Of a stretch of DNA of 64,000 bases, positions 8,766 to 18,388 are shown in pieces (the first letter of the stretch is position 1; the number at the start of each line of letters is the position of its first letter). The position numbers and the translations under genes are program-made. The stretch comes from Streptomyces hawaiiensis (GTDB lineage: Bacteria; Actinomycetota; Actinomycetes; Streptomycetales; Streptomycetaceae): positions 3,410,001 to 3,474,000 of the forward strand of contig NZ_CP021978.1 of assembly GCF_004803895.1 (NCBI RefSeq), in the 5' to 3' direction. The notes below the pieces were generated by a model that did no database searches, was not told the DNA's origin, and saw only the letters and a program-made list of their open reading frames with translations.

Positions 8766-9038
8766 ATGCCCCGTCCGACTGCCGCACAGCTCGCCTACGG
8801 TTCGTGCACCGTGATCTTCTCGACCCTCGCCATGCTGCTGCTGTCTCAGACGACTTCGGGCGCGGGGATCGCGATCATCGCCTTCGCGGCGCTCGCCCTC
8901 GGACTGCTGGTCGCCATGACGGTGCCGCTGTCCGGGAAGCGCCCGGCCGCGGTGCAACGACCCGCGCCCCTGGAACCGGTACGGGCCTCGGTCCCGGTTC
9001 CGGCCCCGGAGCCGGTGCGCGAACGGGCGGCCTCCTGA
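8766..9038 (+). CDS. Small membrane protein
   Basis: About 90 residues with two hydrophobic helices (about 8-30 and 33-53) and a Pro/Ala/Val-rich charged tail. No family function is known to me. Three ATG codons (8757, 8760, 8766) are close together after GAGGA at 8751-8755; 8766 gives the best spacing. It is flanked by the divergent M6 protease and a convergent RDD gene and is probably transcribed alone. Confidence 0.7.
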   Translation: MPRPTAAQLAYGSCTVIFSTLAMLLLSQTTSGAGIAIIAFAALALGLLVAMTVPLSGKRPAAVQRPAPLEPVRASVPVPAPEPVRERAAS

Positions 9039-9083
9039 CCGCCCGTTGCCCCTTCCCCTATCGCCCGCTCTTCCTTACCTGCC

Positions 9084-9791
9084 TCAATTGGTGCTGACCA
9101 CGACCGTTTTGGCCGCCTTGTCGTGCAGACCCTGCTTGTAGGGCCGGTCGAAGAAGCTCCAGCCGCCCGAGATCGCGGTCCAGACGCAGGCGCAGCAGAA
9201 GGCGAACGGGATCCACAGCACCGCTGCCCGCGTCAGCGCGTTCTGCACGGAGGGCGTCGCGCCGTTGTCCAGGTTGGCCACGCGCAGGTGCAGCAGCTTC
9301 TTGCCGAGGGTCTGCCCGGTCCTCGCGGTCATGAGGGTGTCGTAGGCGATGTAGAGGACGGCGGCGACCGCCGACTGCCAGAACGACTTGCTCATCTCGA
9401 TGCGGTCGCTGTCCACGTCGTACTCGTTGACGCCGAAGCCCCAGGTGAGCAGCCAGACCACGGCACCCACCAGGATCATGTCGATGACGCGCGCGAGGGT
9501 GCGCTTGCCGCTGTCGGCGAGCGGGGGCATACCGGCGAGGGGGTCGGTGGGGTAGGAACCGCCACCGTAGGGATCACCGCCGTAGGGGCCGCCGCCGGGG
9601 GGACCACCGGCACCGGGCGGGCCGCCGCCGGGACCGCCCGGACCACCGGGGCCGCCGCCCCCGTACGGCGGGGGTTCGCTGCCGTAGGGCGAGCCCGTGC
9701 CCTCGCCGGGCGGCTCGTTCGGGGGGCGCTTCCTGAACGGGTCGTCTTCCGGGGGCTGCTGACCGGAGCCGGGGGGCGGTTCACTGCTCAT
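9084..9791 (-). CDS. RDD-family membrane protein
   Basis: A 235-residue protein with a Gly/Pro/Tyr-rich disordered N-terminal region (about residues 1-85) and an RDD domain of three transmembrane helices. Family marks are the ARVIDMILVGAVV segment that gives the domain its name, and the GKKLLHLRV motif near residue 165. RDD proteins are membrane proteins of mostly unknown, possibly transport-related, function. It is a paralogue of the next gene, with a very similar C-terminal RP...HDKAA ending. The two are 60 bases apart on one strand. Confidence 0.85.
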   Translation of the reverse strand: MSSEPPPGSGQQPPEDDPFRKRPPNEPPGEGTGSPYGSEPPPYGGGGPGGPGGPGGGPPGAGGPPGGGPYGGDPYGGGSYPTDPLAGMPPLADSGKRTLARVIDMILVGAVVWLLTWGFGVNEYDVDSDRIEMSKSFWQSAVAAVLYIAYDTLMTARTGQTLGKKLLHLRVANLDNGATPSVQNALTRAAVLWIPFAFCCACVWTAISGGWSFFDRPYKQGLHDKAAKTVVVSTN

Positions 9792-9851
9792 GGCCCGAGT
9801 CGACCGCGAACCCCCGCACTCCGCATCCGGCAGACGGCCGTCCGAGGGAGC

Positions 9852-11609
9852 TCAGCCCGCCACGAACGTGTGCGCGGCCTTGTCGTGCCAGCACTGGCGC
9901 CACGGCCGGTCGAAGAGGCACCAGGCCACGCCGATGACCCCGACGACGAGGAGCCCGGGCACGCTGTAGACCAGCCAGCGGCGCAGGGCCGCGCCGAACT
10001 CGGGGCTGTCATGGCCCTCGATGTCCCGGACGTCCAGGCCCATCAGCTTCTTGCCGAGGGTGCGGCCCCACTTGGCGGTGGGCAGCACCTCGCAGAGGAC
10101 ACCGGCGAGCAGCAGGACGGCCAGGATGATGCCGAGGTAGATCGAGGTGGTGCCGTCGAGCAGCCAGACCGTGACGGTCTCGCCGGAGAGCCTGGCCGCG
10201 TCGATCTTCTCGTTGACGTGGTCGATCGCCTTGCCGCCGAGCGGGACGGCGGCCGTGGCGGTGAGGGCGGCGAGGACGACGGTGTCCAGCAGCCGGGCCG
10301 CCAACCGCTTGCCGAGTCCGGCCGGGCGCGCCTCCGACTGGCGCCGGGCGGCCGCCTGGAACACGTCCTCGACCGGCGGCTTCCAGGGCGCGGCGGGCTG
10401 CTCGTCACCGCCGGCTCCGGCGAGCCGGTGCACCTGCTGCGCCCAGGACGACTGCCCGCCGCCGTGGCCCGCGCTGAGGGGCGCACCGGCGGAGGCGGGG
10501 GCGGCGCCGGGCTGGGCGCTGCCGGGCCCGGCGGACTGCGGAGGGAGGGTGGGGGCCGCCTGGGGTCCGGACAGCGCCGTCGGGGCGGCCGCGGAGGCCG
10601 GTGCGCCGACGCTCCCGGGGCCCGCCTGCGCGGCGGAGGCCCGGGCGGCGGCCGCCTTGCCGGCGCCGAAGCCGGGCCCGGCGGGGCCGCTGCCGGAACC
10701 GGCCGGCCCGGCCTGCGCGCCGAACGCGGGTCCCGACGGGCTCCCGTCGAACGCGGACGCCGCCGCGCCACTGCCCGAGCCGGCGGGTCCGAAGCCGCTG
10801 CCGGCCGCCCCGGCCTGCCCTCCGAAGCCGGACGCCGGTGAGCCGCTGCCCGAGCCGCCCGCACCCGCTGGGCCGAAGCCGGAGCCTTGGGAGCCGGGCG
10901 CCCCGCCCTGGGCACCGGATCCGGCCCCCGCCGGACCACGGTCCGCACCCCCCGCTCCCCCGGCCGGTTGCGCGCCGCCGCCGGCCGGGCCCGTGCGCGG
11001 GGACACCGCGCGGAACATCATCGTGCCGTCCTCGGGGGCATCGGCCGGGGCCCCTCCCCCGGGCTGCCCGGTCGGGCGGCGGAACACGAACGTGCCGCCC
11101 CCCGCCGCGGTGTCCGTCTCCTGGCCGGCCGGAGGGATGTCCGCCGTGCCGTCGGTGCGGGCGGGCTCCCCTTCGGGCCGCTGGCCGGCGCGCGGCACCC
11201 TGGGGTCGCCGCTTCGCACGCCCTGCTGGGCCGCACCCTGCGCTCCCTGTGGCGCGCCCCACGAGACGCGGCGGTCCTGGTCGCCGCCGAAGCCGGACTG
11301 ACGGGAGCGGTCGGCGCCCCAGGCGGAGGCCGGTTCGGGACGGCTGCCGTGCTGGGCATCGGCGGCGGACGGCCCCTCGGCCGGGTCCTCGTCGAAGAAG
11401 TGCGGGCCGGTCTCCTCGACCGGGGCGGGCTGCGCCGTCCCCGCTCCGGGCGGCGGCGCGAGCGACTCGCCGTCCTTGGGCGCCGGACGGCTGGTGCCCG
11501 GCACCCAGGAGGCACCGTTCCAGTACCGGACATATCCAGGAATGGACGGGTCCGGGTAATACCCTTCGCGGGGCCTGTCGTCACCGGGGGCCGGGGTTGG
11601 GGCGCTCAT
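9852..11609 (-). CDS. DUF2510-RDD membrane protein with long low-complexity linker
   Basis: 585 residues: an N-terminal DUF2510 module (YYPDPSIPGYVRYWNGASW, about residues 16-34), then about 380 residues rich in Gly, Ala, Pro and Ser with degenerate GSGFGPAG-like repeats, then a C-terminal RDD domain of three helices (LAARLLDTVVLAALTA onward and GKKLMGLDV). The start at ATG 11607-11609 places the DUF2510 module at the N terminus as usual; an upstream in-frame start is possible, since no strong ribosome site is seen. DUF2510 often precedes membrane domains in actinobacteria; the function is unknown. Confidence 0.82.
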   Translation of the reverse strand: MSAPTPAPGDDRPREGYYPDPSIPGYVRYWNGASWVPGTSRPAPKDGESLAPPPGAGTAQPAPVEETGPHFFDEDPAEGPSAADAQHGSRPEPASAWGADRSRQSGFGGDQDRRVSWGAPQGAQGAAQQGVRSGDPRVPRAGQRPEGEPARTDGTADIPPAGQETDTAAGGGTFVFRRPTGQPGGGAPADAPEDGTMMFRAVSPRTGPAGGGAQPAGGAGGADRGPAGAGSGAQGGAPGSQGSGFGPAGAGGSGSGSPASGFGGQAGAAGSGFGPAGSGSGAAASAFDGSPSGPAFGAQAGPAGSGSGPAGPGFGAGKAAAARASAAQAGPGSVGAPASAAAPTALSGPQAAPTLPPQSAGPGSAQPGAAPASAGAPLSAGHGGGQSSWAQQVHRLAGAGGDEQPAAPWKPPVEDVFQAAARRQSEARPAGLGKRLAARLLDTVVLAALTATAAVPLGGKAIDHVNEKIDAARLSGETVTVWLLDGTTSIYLGIILAVLLLAGVLCEVLPTAKWGRTLGKKLMGLDVRDIEGHDSPEFGAALRRWLVYSVPGLLVVGVIGVAWCLFDRPWRQCWHDKAAHTFVAG

Positions 11610-11855
11610 GTCCGTCGTCCCGTATCTGCTCGGGGGCCAAATGGGGGCCTCCACATCTATCAGACGTGCGCAAGCCCCACCGCCGCTCCCACCGGACCCA
11701 CCCCTTTCGAGCACTGATGTGCTACGCACCGCGCCCCTCCGGCGAATGCCCCTGCGAAAAAAACTTCCGGCAAGGCGCGTAATGCCGGGGCCCCTGCCCG
11801 CTCTCTCCTCCTGACCGGCCCTCGCGGGCAGCCGTCAGGAGAAGGGAGCACCGCC
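11610..11855. other. Divergent promoter region between the RDD gene and ssgG
   Basis: About 245 bases with no gene. An A-rich run (11757-11764) stands out against the GC-rich surroundings. No operator could be defined with confidence. Confidence 0.4.
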
Positions 11856-12266
11856 ATGCACACCGTGGTGGAGCGGGAACTGGAGCTGAAACTCGTCCTG
11901 TCGCCGGAGCGCAGGATCCCGGTGCCGGCCCGGCTCGGGTACCTCACCGACGACCCCTACGCCGTCCATGTCACCTTCCACATCAACTCCGAGCACCCCG
12001 TGTACTGGACGTTCGCCCGGGATCTGCTGGTGGAGGGCGTGTTCCGGCCCTGCGGGCAGGGGGACGTGCGGGTGTGGCCGACGAAGACCGAGGGGCGCGG
12101 CGTGGTGCTGATGGCGCTGAGTTCACCCGCCGGGGACGCCCTGCTTCAGGCCCCGGCGGCGGCGGTGTCGGCCTGGCTGGAGCGCACGCTGCGGGTGGTC
12201 CCGCCGGGGACGGAGGGCGAGCGGCTCGGGCTGGACGACGAGCTGGCCCAGCTGCTCGCCCAGTGA
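11856..12266 (+). CDS. ssgG: SsgA-like sporulation protein, SsgG type
   Basis: A 136-residue SsgA-like protein, a family found only in sporulating actinomycetes, which controls cell-wall remodelling and septum positioning during spore formation. Family marks are the YLTDDPYAVHVTFHI block (about residues 29-43) and the FARDLLVEG segment (about 53-61). The assignment to SsgG rests on gene order (next to the FAD oxidase, TPR and hpd genes, as remembered for SCO2924) rather than on alignment. In S. coelicolor SsgG affects exact septum placement. ATG 11856 follows GGAGAAGGGAG at good spacing. It converges on the next gene with an 11-base gap. Confidence 0.88.
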   Translation: MHTVVERELELKLVLSPERRIPVPARLGYLTDDPYAVHVTFHINSEHPVYWTFARDLLVEGVFRPCGQGDVRVWPTKTEGRGVVLMALSSPAGDALLQAPAAAVSAWLERTLRVVPPGTEGERLGLDDELAQLLAQ

Positions 12267-12277
12267 GAGCCCAGGCC

Positions 12278-13678
12278 TCAGAAGAGTTTGCCCGGGTTCA
12301 GGATGTTCAGCGGGTCGAAGGCCTGCTTGACGGCCCGCTGCATCTCCATGCCCACGGGGCCGATCTCGCGCGCCAGCCACTCCTTCTTCAGGACGCCGAC
12401 GCCGTGCTCGCCGGTGATGGTGCCGCCGAGTTCCAGGCCGAGGGCCATGATCTCGTCGAAGGACTCGCGGGCGCGCCGGGACTCGTCGGGGTCCGCCGGG
12501 TCGAAGCAGACCGTCGGATGGGTGTTGCCGTCACCCGCGTGGGCGACGACGCCGATGGTGAGCCGGTACTTCTCGGCGATCCGGTCGACGCCTTCGAGCA
12601 TCTCGGCGAGCCGGGAGCGCGGCACGCACACGTCGTCGATCATCGTCACGCCCTTGACCGCCTCCAGCGCGGTGAGCGACAACCGCCGCGCCTGGAGCAG
12701 CAGTTCGGATTCGGCCACATCGTCGGCGGGGACGACCTGGGTGGCTCCGGCCGCCTCGCACAGGGCGCCCACGGCGGCGAGGTCGGCGGCCGGGGCGGTG
12801 GTGTCGAACGCGGCCAGGAGCAGGGCCTCGGTGCTCTCGGGGAGGCCCATCTGCGCCATGGCGTTGACGGCCTTGACCGTCGTACGGTCCATGAGTTCGA
12901 GGAGTGACGGGACGTGGCCGCCCTCCATGATCCGGCACACGGCGTCGCAGGCGGCGGCCGCGGAGGCGAACTCGGCGGCCAGCACCAGCTGCTCGGGCGG
13001 CTTGGGGCGCAGTCCGAGGACGGCCCCTACGACGATGCCGAGCGAGCCCTCGGAGCCGACGAACAGGCGGGTCAGGTCGTAGCCGGCGACGCCCTTGGCG
13101 GTGCGGCGGCCGGTGGACATGAGGCGGCCGTCGGCGAGGACGACGTCGAGGCCGAGGACGTACTCGGCGGTCACCCCGTACTTCACGCAGCACAGGCCGC
13201 CGGAGGCCGTGCCGATGTTGCCGCCGATGGTGCACATCTCCCAGCTGGAGGGGTCCGGCGGGTAGTACAGGCCGTGTTCGCCGACGGCCCGGGACAGGGC
13301 GGCGTTGATGACGCCGGGTTCGGCGACGGCGATGCGGTCGACCGGGTTGATCTCCAGGATCCGGTCCATCTTGGTCAGGGAGAGCACGATGCAGCCGTCG
13401 GAGGCGTTGGCGGCGCCGGACAGGCCGGTGCGGGCGCCCTGCGGGACGACCGGGACGCGCAGGGCGGTGGCGGTGCGCATCACGTGCTGGACCTGTTCGA
13501 CCGTACGGGGCAGCACGACGACGGCCGGAGAGCCGGCCGGGCAGAAGCTCGCCATGTCGTTGGCGTAGGCGGCCGTGACGTCGGGATCGGTGAGGACCGC
13601 TTCGGCGGGCAGGCCGCCGAGCAGCAGGTCGACGAGGTTGCCGGTTGCTGTGTCGCTGGGCGTTTCGAAACGGCTCAT
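12278..13678 (-). CDS. FAD-linked oxidase, GlcD/D-lactate dehydrogenase type
   Basis: A 466-residue flavoenzyme of the PCMH (vanillyl-alcohol oxidase) fold. The N-terminal half binds FAD, with the PQGARTGLSGAANA segment (about residues 82-95) and the GGNIGTASGG motif (about 150). The C-terminal cap ends with HGVGVLKKEWL, typical of GlcD/D-2-hydroxyacid dehydrogenases. Likely reaction: oxidation of glycolate, D-lactate or another 2-hydroxyacid to a 2-oxoacid; the exact substrate is not readable. ATG 13676-13678 has GGAGAAG nine bases upstream. It appears monocistronic. Confidence 0.88.
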   Translation of the reverse strand: MSRFETPSDTATGNLVDLLLGGLPAEAVLTDPDVTAAYANDMASFCPAGSPAVVVLPRTVEQVQHVMRTATALRVPVVPQGARTGLSGAANASDGCIVLSLTKMDRILEINPVDRIAVAEPGVINAALSRAVGEHGLYYPPDPSSWEMCTIGGNIGTASGGLCCVKYGVTAEYVLGLDVVLADGRLMSTGRRTAKGVAGYDLTRLFVGSEGSLGIVVGAVLGLRPKPPEQLVLAAEFASAAAACDAVCRIMEGGHVPSLLELMDRTTVKAVNAMAQMGLPESTEALLLAAFDTTAPAADLAAVGALCEAAGATQVVPADDVAESELLLQARRLSLTALEAVKGVTMIDDVCVPRSRLAEMLEGVDRIAEKYRLTIGVVAHAGDGNTHPTVCFDPADPDESRRARESFDEIMALGLELGGTITGEHGVGVLKKEWLAREIGPVGMEMQRAVKQAFDPLNILNPGKLF

Positions 13679-13832
13679 CAGATCTTCTCCGTGGACACCT
13701 CGGCCTTCAGGCCGGGAAGGAAACGGACTCCTGCGGAACAGGGCAGGGAATGCCGGTTCGCCCCAGAGCGGAGCGGCGTCTACCCTCAACCATCCTCATT
13801 ACGTCACCAGTTGTGGTCGTAGTTTGTGAAGC

Positions 13833-14205
13833 ATGGGGGCCATTCGTGCGAAGCGGGCGTTCAAGTACCGCTTCTGTCCGCCCGATGCGCAGGCAGCCGA
13901 GCTGTCGCGCACGTTCGGGTGTGTGCGCAAGGTCTACAACCTGGCTCTCGCGGCGCGCACCGAGGCGTGGACGATGCGCCAGGAGCGGATCAACTACGTT
14001 CCGCTACGGCGACGGCAAGCTGACGCTGGCCAGGATGGACCAGCCGCTGGACATTATCTGGTCCAGGCCCCTGCCGGAGGGCACGCAGCCGTCGACGGTG
14101 ACCGTGTCCCAGGACGCGGCCGGCCGCTGGTTCGTCTCTCTCCTGGTCGAGGATTCCTACATTGAGCCCCTTCCCGCCACTGGCACAGCCGTCGGGGGGA
14201 GGTCA
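13833..14205 (+). pseudogene. TnpB (IS200/IS605 family) relic
   Basis: The first 56 codons match the TnpB N-terminal helix-turn-helix (KRAFKYRFCPPDAQ ... TFGCVRKVYNLALA). The match then jumps, in another frame after about 14000, to an internal TnpB segment (GDGKLTLARMDQPLDI ... GRWFVSLLVED) and stops at TGTAVG, exactly where the RuvC-I motif should begin. An internal piece of perhaps 70 codons and the whole nuclease half are gone. It is a dead fragment with no tnpA, ends or guide-RNA region visible. Confidence 0.82.
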
Positions 14206-14305
14206 AGATCACAGGTTCGCACCCAGGGGCCATCGGTGTGAACCCCGTCGGCGGCGCCCTTCGCCTGCTCGGGTGTGGTCGTCGTACTGACGCAGAGTGA
14301 GCGCC

Positions 14306-15730
14306 ATGGAGAACGAGCAGGAGGACCCGGAGCGGCGGAAGAGAAGCGCGAGACGCCGCCGGGTGCTGATCGCCTCCGTCGCGGGGTGTGCCGTGCTGGG
14401 CGGGGTGCTGGCGCTGCTGCCGTGGGCCCGGCCCGCCGAGCCCGCTCCGCCGTCGCCGGGGGCGCTGGCTCTGGCCGCGGTCGGCAGCGGGGTGCCGGCC
14501 GCGCTGCCCGGCCTGGCGGAACTGATCGACGAGCGGGAGAAGGCCGTGCGGACGCGGCCCGGGGACGCGACGTCCTGGGCGGTGCTCGGGGCGGCCTATG
14601 TGGAGCAGGGGCGGCGCCTCGCGGACCCGGCGTACTACCCCCGGGCGGAGAAGGCGCTGCGGACGTCGCTGAAGGTACGGCCGCAGCGCAACACCCGGGC
14701 CGTGGCAGGGCTTGCCGCGCTGTCGAACGCCCGCCGGGACTTCCGCGCCGCGCGCCGGTGGGGCGAGGCCGCGCTGAAGCTGGAGCCGCGGCGGTGGACG
14801 ACGTATCCGCTGCTCATCGACGCCTACACCGGGCTCGGCGAGCACAAGGCGGCCAAGCGGACACTGGACCGGCTGACCGAGCTGCGCTCCGGCCCCGCCG
14901 TGCTCGCGCGAGCCGCGGCCGTCTACCGGGACCGGGGCTGGCAGGAGGACGCGGCGGCCTCGCTGGCGGACGCGGCGGCGGGCGCGCGGGCCCCCGCCGA
15001 GCGGGCGGCCTACCTGGAGCGGGCCGGGCAACTGGCCTGGGAGCGCGGGGACCCCGAGGTCGCGCTGCGGCACTTCCGGGAGGCGGTCCGCCTCGATCCC
15101 GGCCAGTGGGCCGCGCGGGCCGGGCAGGGCCGGGCGCTCGCCGCGCTGGGCCGGACGGCTCAGGCGCTGAACGTGTACGGGGCGGCTTTGGCCAAGCAGC
15201 CGTGTCCGCAGTACGCCCTGGAGCTGGGCGAGTTGTACGAGTCGCTGGGCAGGCCGGAGGCGGCCCGGGTGCGGTACGGCCTGCTGCGGGAGCGGGTGCG
15301 GGACGCTGCCGCGGGCGGGGCCGACGAGGAGCTGGTGCTGGGGCGGTTCGAGTCCGACCACGGCGATCCGAAGGCCGCGGTACGGCGGTTGCGGGCCGAG
15401 TGGGGGCGCCAGCCCGCCACGGAGGTCGCCGACGCGCTGGGGTGGGCGCTGTACCGGGCCGGGGAGCCCGAGGAGGCCCTGCGGTTCGCGCTGCGGGCGA
15501 CGGACCCCGTACGCGGCGGCGGGGTGCGCGACGCGCGGTCCATGTATCACCTGGGCATGATCGAGCGGGAGCTGGAACGCTACGGCGCGGCCCGCCGGCA
15601 CCTCGCGGAGGCCCTGCGGATCAACCCGCACTTCTCGCCGCTGCACGCGCCTGCGGCGCGGGCGGCGATCGAGGCGTTGGGCGAGCCGCCGGACGAAGGG
15701 GTGCCGGAGATGGACGACGGGGCGGGGTAG
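14306..15730 (+). CDS. TPR-repeat membrane-anchored protein
   Basis: A 474-residue protein with a basic cytoplasmic N terminus (RRKRSARRRR), one hydrophobic anchor (about residues 20-37), and then many degenerate tetratricopeptide repeats spanning most of the rest, for example ATSWAVLGAAYVEQGRRL and AYLERAGQLAWERGDPEVAL. It probably acts as an extracytoplasmic protein-interaction scaffold; no enzymatic domain is seen. ATG 14306 is preferred; GTG at 14297 in the same frame is an alternative. It is not obviously in an operon with hpd, which converges on it. Confidence 0.8.
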   Translation: MENEQEDPERRKRSARRRRVLIASVAGCAVLGGVLALLPWARPAEPAPPSPGALALAAVGSGVPAALPGLAELIDEREKAVRTRPGDATSWAVLGAAYVEQGRRLADPAYYPRAEKALRTSLKVRPQRNTRAVAGLAALSNARRDFRAARRWGEAALKLEPRRWTTYPLLIDAYTGLGEHKAAKRTLDRLTELRSGPAVLARAAAVYRDRGWQEDAAASLADAAAGARAPAERAAYLERAGQLAWERGDPEVALRHFREAVRLDPGQWAARAGQGRALAALGRTAQALNVYGAALAKQPCPQYALELGELYESLGRPEAARVRYGLLRERVRDAAAGGADEELVLGRFESDHGDPKAAVRRLRAEWGRQPATEVADALGWALYRAGEPEEALRFALRATDPVRGGGVRDARSMYHLGMIERELERYGAARRHLAEALRINPHFSPLHAPAARAAIEALGEPPDEGVPEMDDGAG

Positions 15731-15930
15731 CCGGGCACCGCCGGTGTGCGTCGTCGTGGCGGCGCGCCGTCGCGGCGGACGCGAAGACTGCTGCCGCTCG
15801 ATTCCGCCGCGGCGGTGATCGGCGACGACGGGGCGGCCCGGGAACCCCGAAGTCGGCAGCGGGCGCGGCCGACGAAGGCGCGCAGGTGTGCGGCGGTGCC
15901 GAACGCGGCAGCGGGCCCGCCCGGCGTTCG
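15731..15930. other. Intergenic, no gene
   Basis: Spacer between the convergent TPR gene and hpd. Apart from the hpd terminator immediately to its right, I see no gene or repeat. Confidence 0.5.
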
Positions 15931-15968
15931 CGGGTCGTGCGGGTGCCCCGTGACACCCGCACGACCCG
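15931..15968 (-). terminator. Terminator of hpd
   Basis: Perfect 15-bp GC-rich inverted repeat (15931-15945 and 15954-15968) with an 8-nt loop, 13 bases after the hpd stop codon. Confidence 0.8.
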
Positions 15969-15981
15969 AGGCGCCTGGCGG

Positions 15982-17190
<1,209 letters not shown>

Positions 17191-17250
17191 TCAGCAATAC
17201 GGCCGGGCTCACGGCCTTTCTGTACAGGATGACCATGCCGGGAGGCTGCT

Positions 17251-17721
17251 GTGGCGATCGATCATCTGGACGGCCGGATCATCCTGCTGCTCGCCCGGGA
17301 GCCGCGGATCGGGGTGCTGGAGATGTCCCGGCGGCTGGGCGTGGCCCGGGGCACCGCGCAGGCCCGGCTGGACCGGCTTCAGTCGAACGGAGTCATCCGC
17401 GGATTCGGTCCGCAGGTGGATCCGGCCGCGCTCGGCTACCCGGTCACGGCGTTCGCCACGCTGCAGATCCGGCAAGGGCAAGGGGCCGACGTACGCGCCC
17501 ACTTGGCGACGGTGCCGGAGGTGCTGGAGCTGCACACGACCACCGGCACCGGGGACATGCTGTGCCGGCTCGTGGCCCGCTCCAACGCCGATCTCCAGCG
17601 TGTGATCGACCGGGTCGTCGGTTTTGATGGCATCGTCCGGGCCTCCACGGCGATCGTCATGGAGAACCCCGTTCCGCTGCGGATCATCCCGCTCGTGGAG
17701 CAGGCCGCGGAGGAGACCTGA
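17251..17721 (+). CDS. Lrp/AsnC-family transcriptional regulator
   Basis: A 156-residue regulator: winged helix-turn-helix at about residues 3-60 (LDGRIILLLAREP ... ISRRLGV-like recognition region) and a C-terminal RAM amino-acid-sensing domain (about 70-150, with GTGDMLCRLVARSN). GTG 17251 follows GGAGG at ideal spacing. Divergent from hpd, which it probably controls in response to an aromatic amino acid. The ABC transporter genes start 19 bases downstream, so read-through into them is possible. Confidence 0.9.
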   Translation: MAIDHLDGRIILLLAREPRIGVLEMSRRLGVARGTAQARLDRLQSNGVIRGFGPQVDPAALGYPVTAFATLQIRQGQGADVRAHLATVPEVLELHTTTGTGDMLCRLVARSNADLQRVIDRVVGFDGIVRASTAIVMENPVPLRIIPLVEQAAEET

Positions 17722-17740
17722 CGTGTAGGGGTGAGCGCGT

Positions 17741-18388
17741 GTGAACTTCTGGGAGTACCTGGTCAACCGGCACCAGCAGCTGCTCACGGACGCCTACCAG
17801 CACGCGAGCGCCGTCTTCCAGTGCATGGTCGTGGCGACGGTGCTCGGGGTGCTGATCGGCGTCGCCGGCTACCGCAGCGAGTGGGCCGGGAACCTCGCGA
17901 CCACGACCACCGCCACCATCCTGACCGTGCCGGCGCTCGCCCTGATCGGTCTGCTCATCCCCGTCGTGGGCCTCGGCGTGCCGCCCACGGTGGTCGCGCT
18001 GACCCTGTACGGGCTGCTGCCGGTCGTGCGCAACGCGATCGTCGGGCTGCGCGGGGTCGACCCGACGCTGGTGGACGCGGCCACGGGCATCGGGATGTCC
18101 CGCCCGGCCCGGCTGCTGCGGATCGAGCTGCCGCTGGCCTGGCCGCCGATCCTGACCGGGATCCGGGTCTCCACCCAGATGCTGATGGGCATCGCGGCCA
18201 TCGCGGCGTACGCCTCCGGACCCGGCCTCGGCAACGTCATCTTCCGCGGCCTCGCCTCGCTGGGCAGCGCCAACGCCCTCAACCAGGTGCTCGCGGGCAC
18301 GCTCGGCATCATCGTCCTGGCGCTGCTGTTCGACGCCGCGTACGTCCTGATCGGACGGCTGACCATTCCCAGGGGGATCCGTGCCTGA
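17741..18388 (+). CDS. Glycine betaine/choline-type ABC permease (first)
   Basis: A 215-residue integral membrane subunit of the OpuB/OsmU importer class, with five to six helices and the EAA-type loop with GIGMSRPARLLRIELPLAWPP (residues about 107-127) that contacts the ATPase. GTG 17741 gives the normal N terminus (NFWEYLVNRHQQLL, typical of the family). First of four genes coupled by short overlaps (8 bases with the ATPase gene). Substrate is probably a quaternary ammonium osmolyte such as choline, carnitine or glycine betaine. Confidence 0.88.
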   Translation: MNFWEYLVNRHQQLLTDAYQHASAVFQCMVVATVLGVLIGVAGYRSEWAGNLATTTTATILTVPALALIGLLIPVVGLGVPPTVVALTLYGLLPVVRNAIVGLRGVDPTLVDAATGIGMSRPARLLRIELPLAWPPILTGIRVSTQMLMGIAAIAAYASGPGLGNVIFRGLASLGSANALNQVLAGTLGIIVLALLFDAAYVLIGRLTIPRGIRA

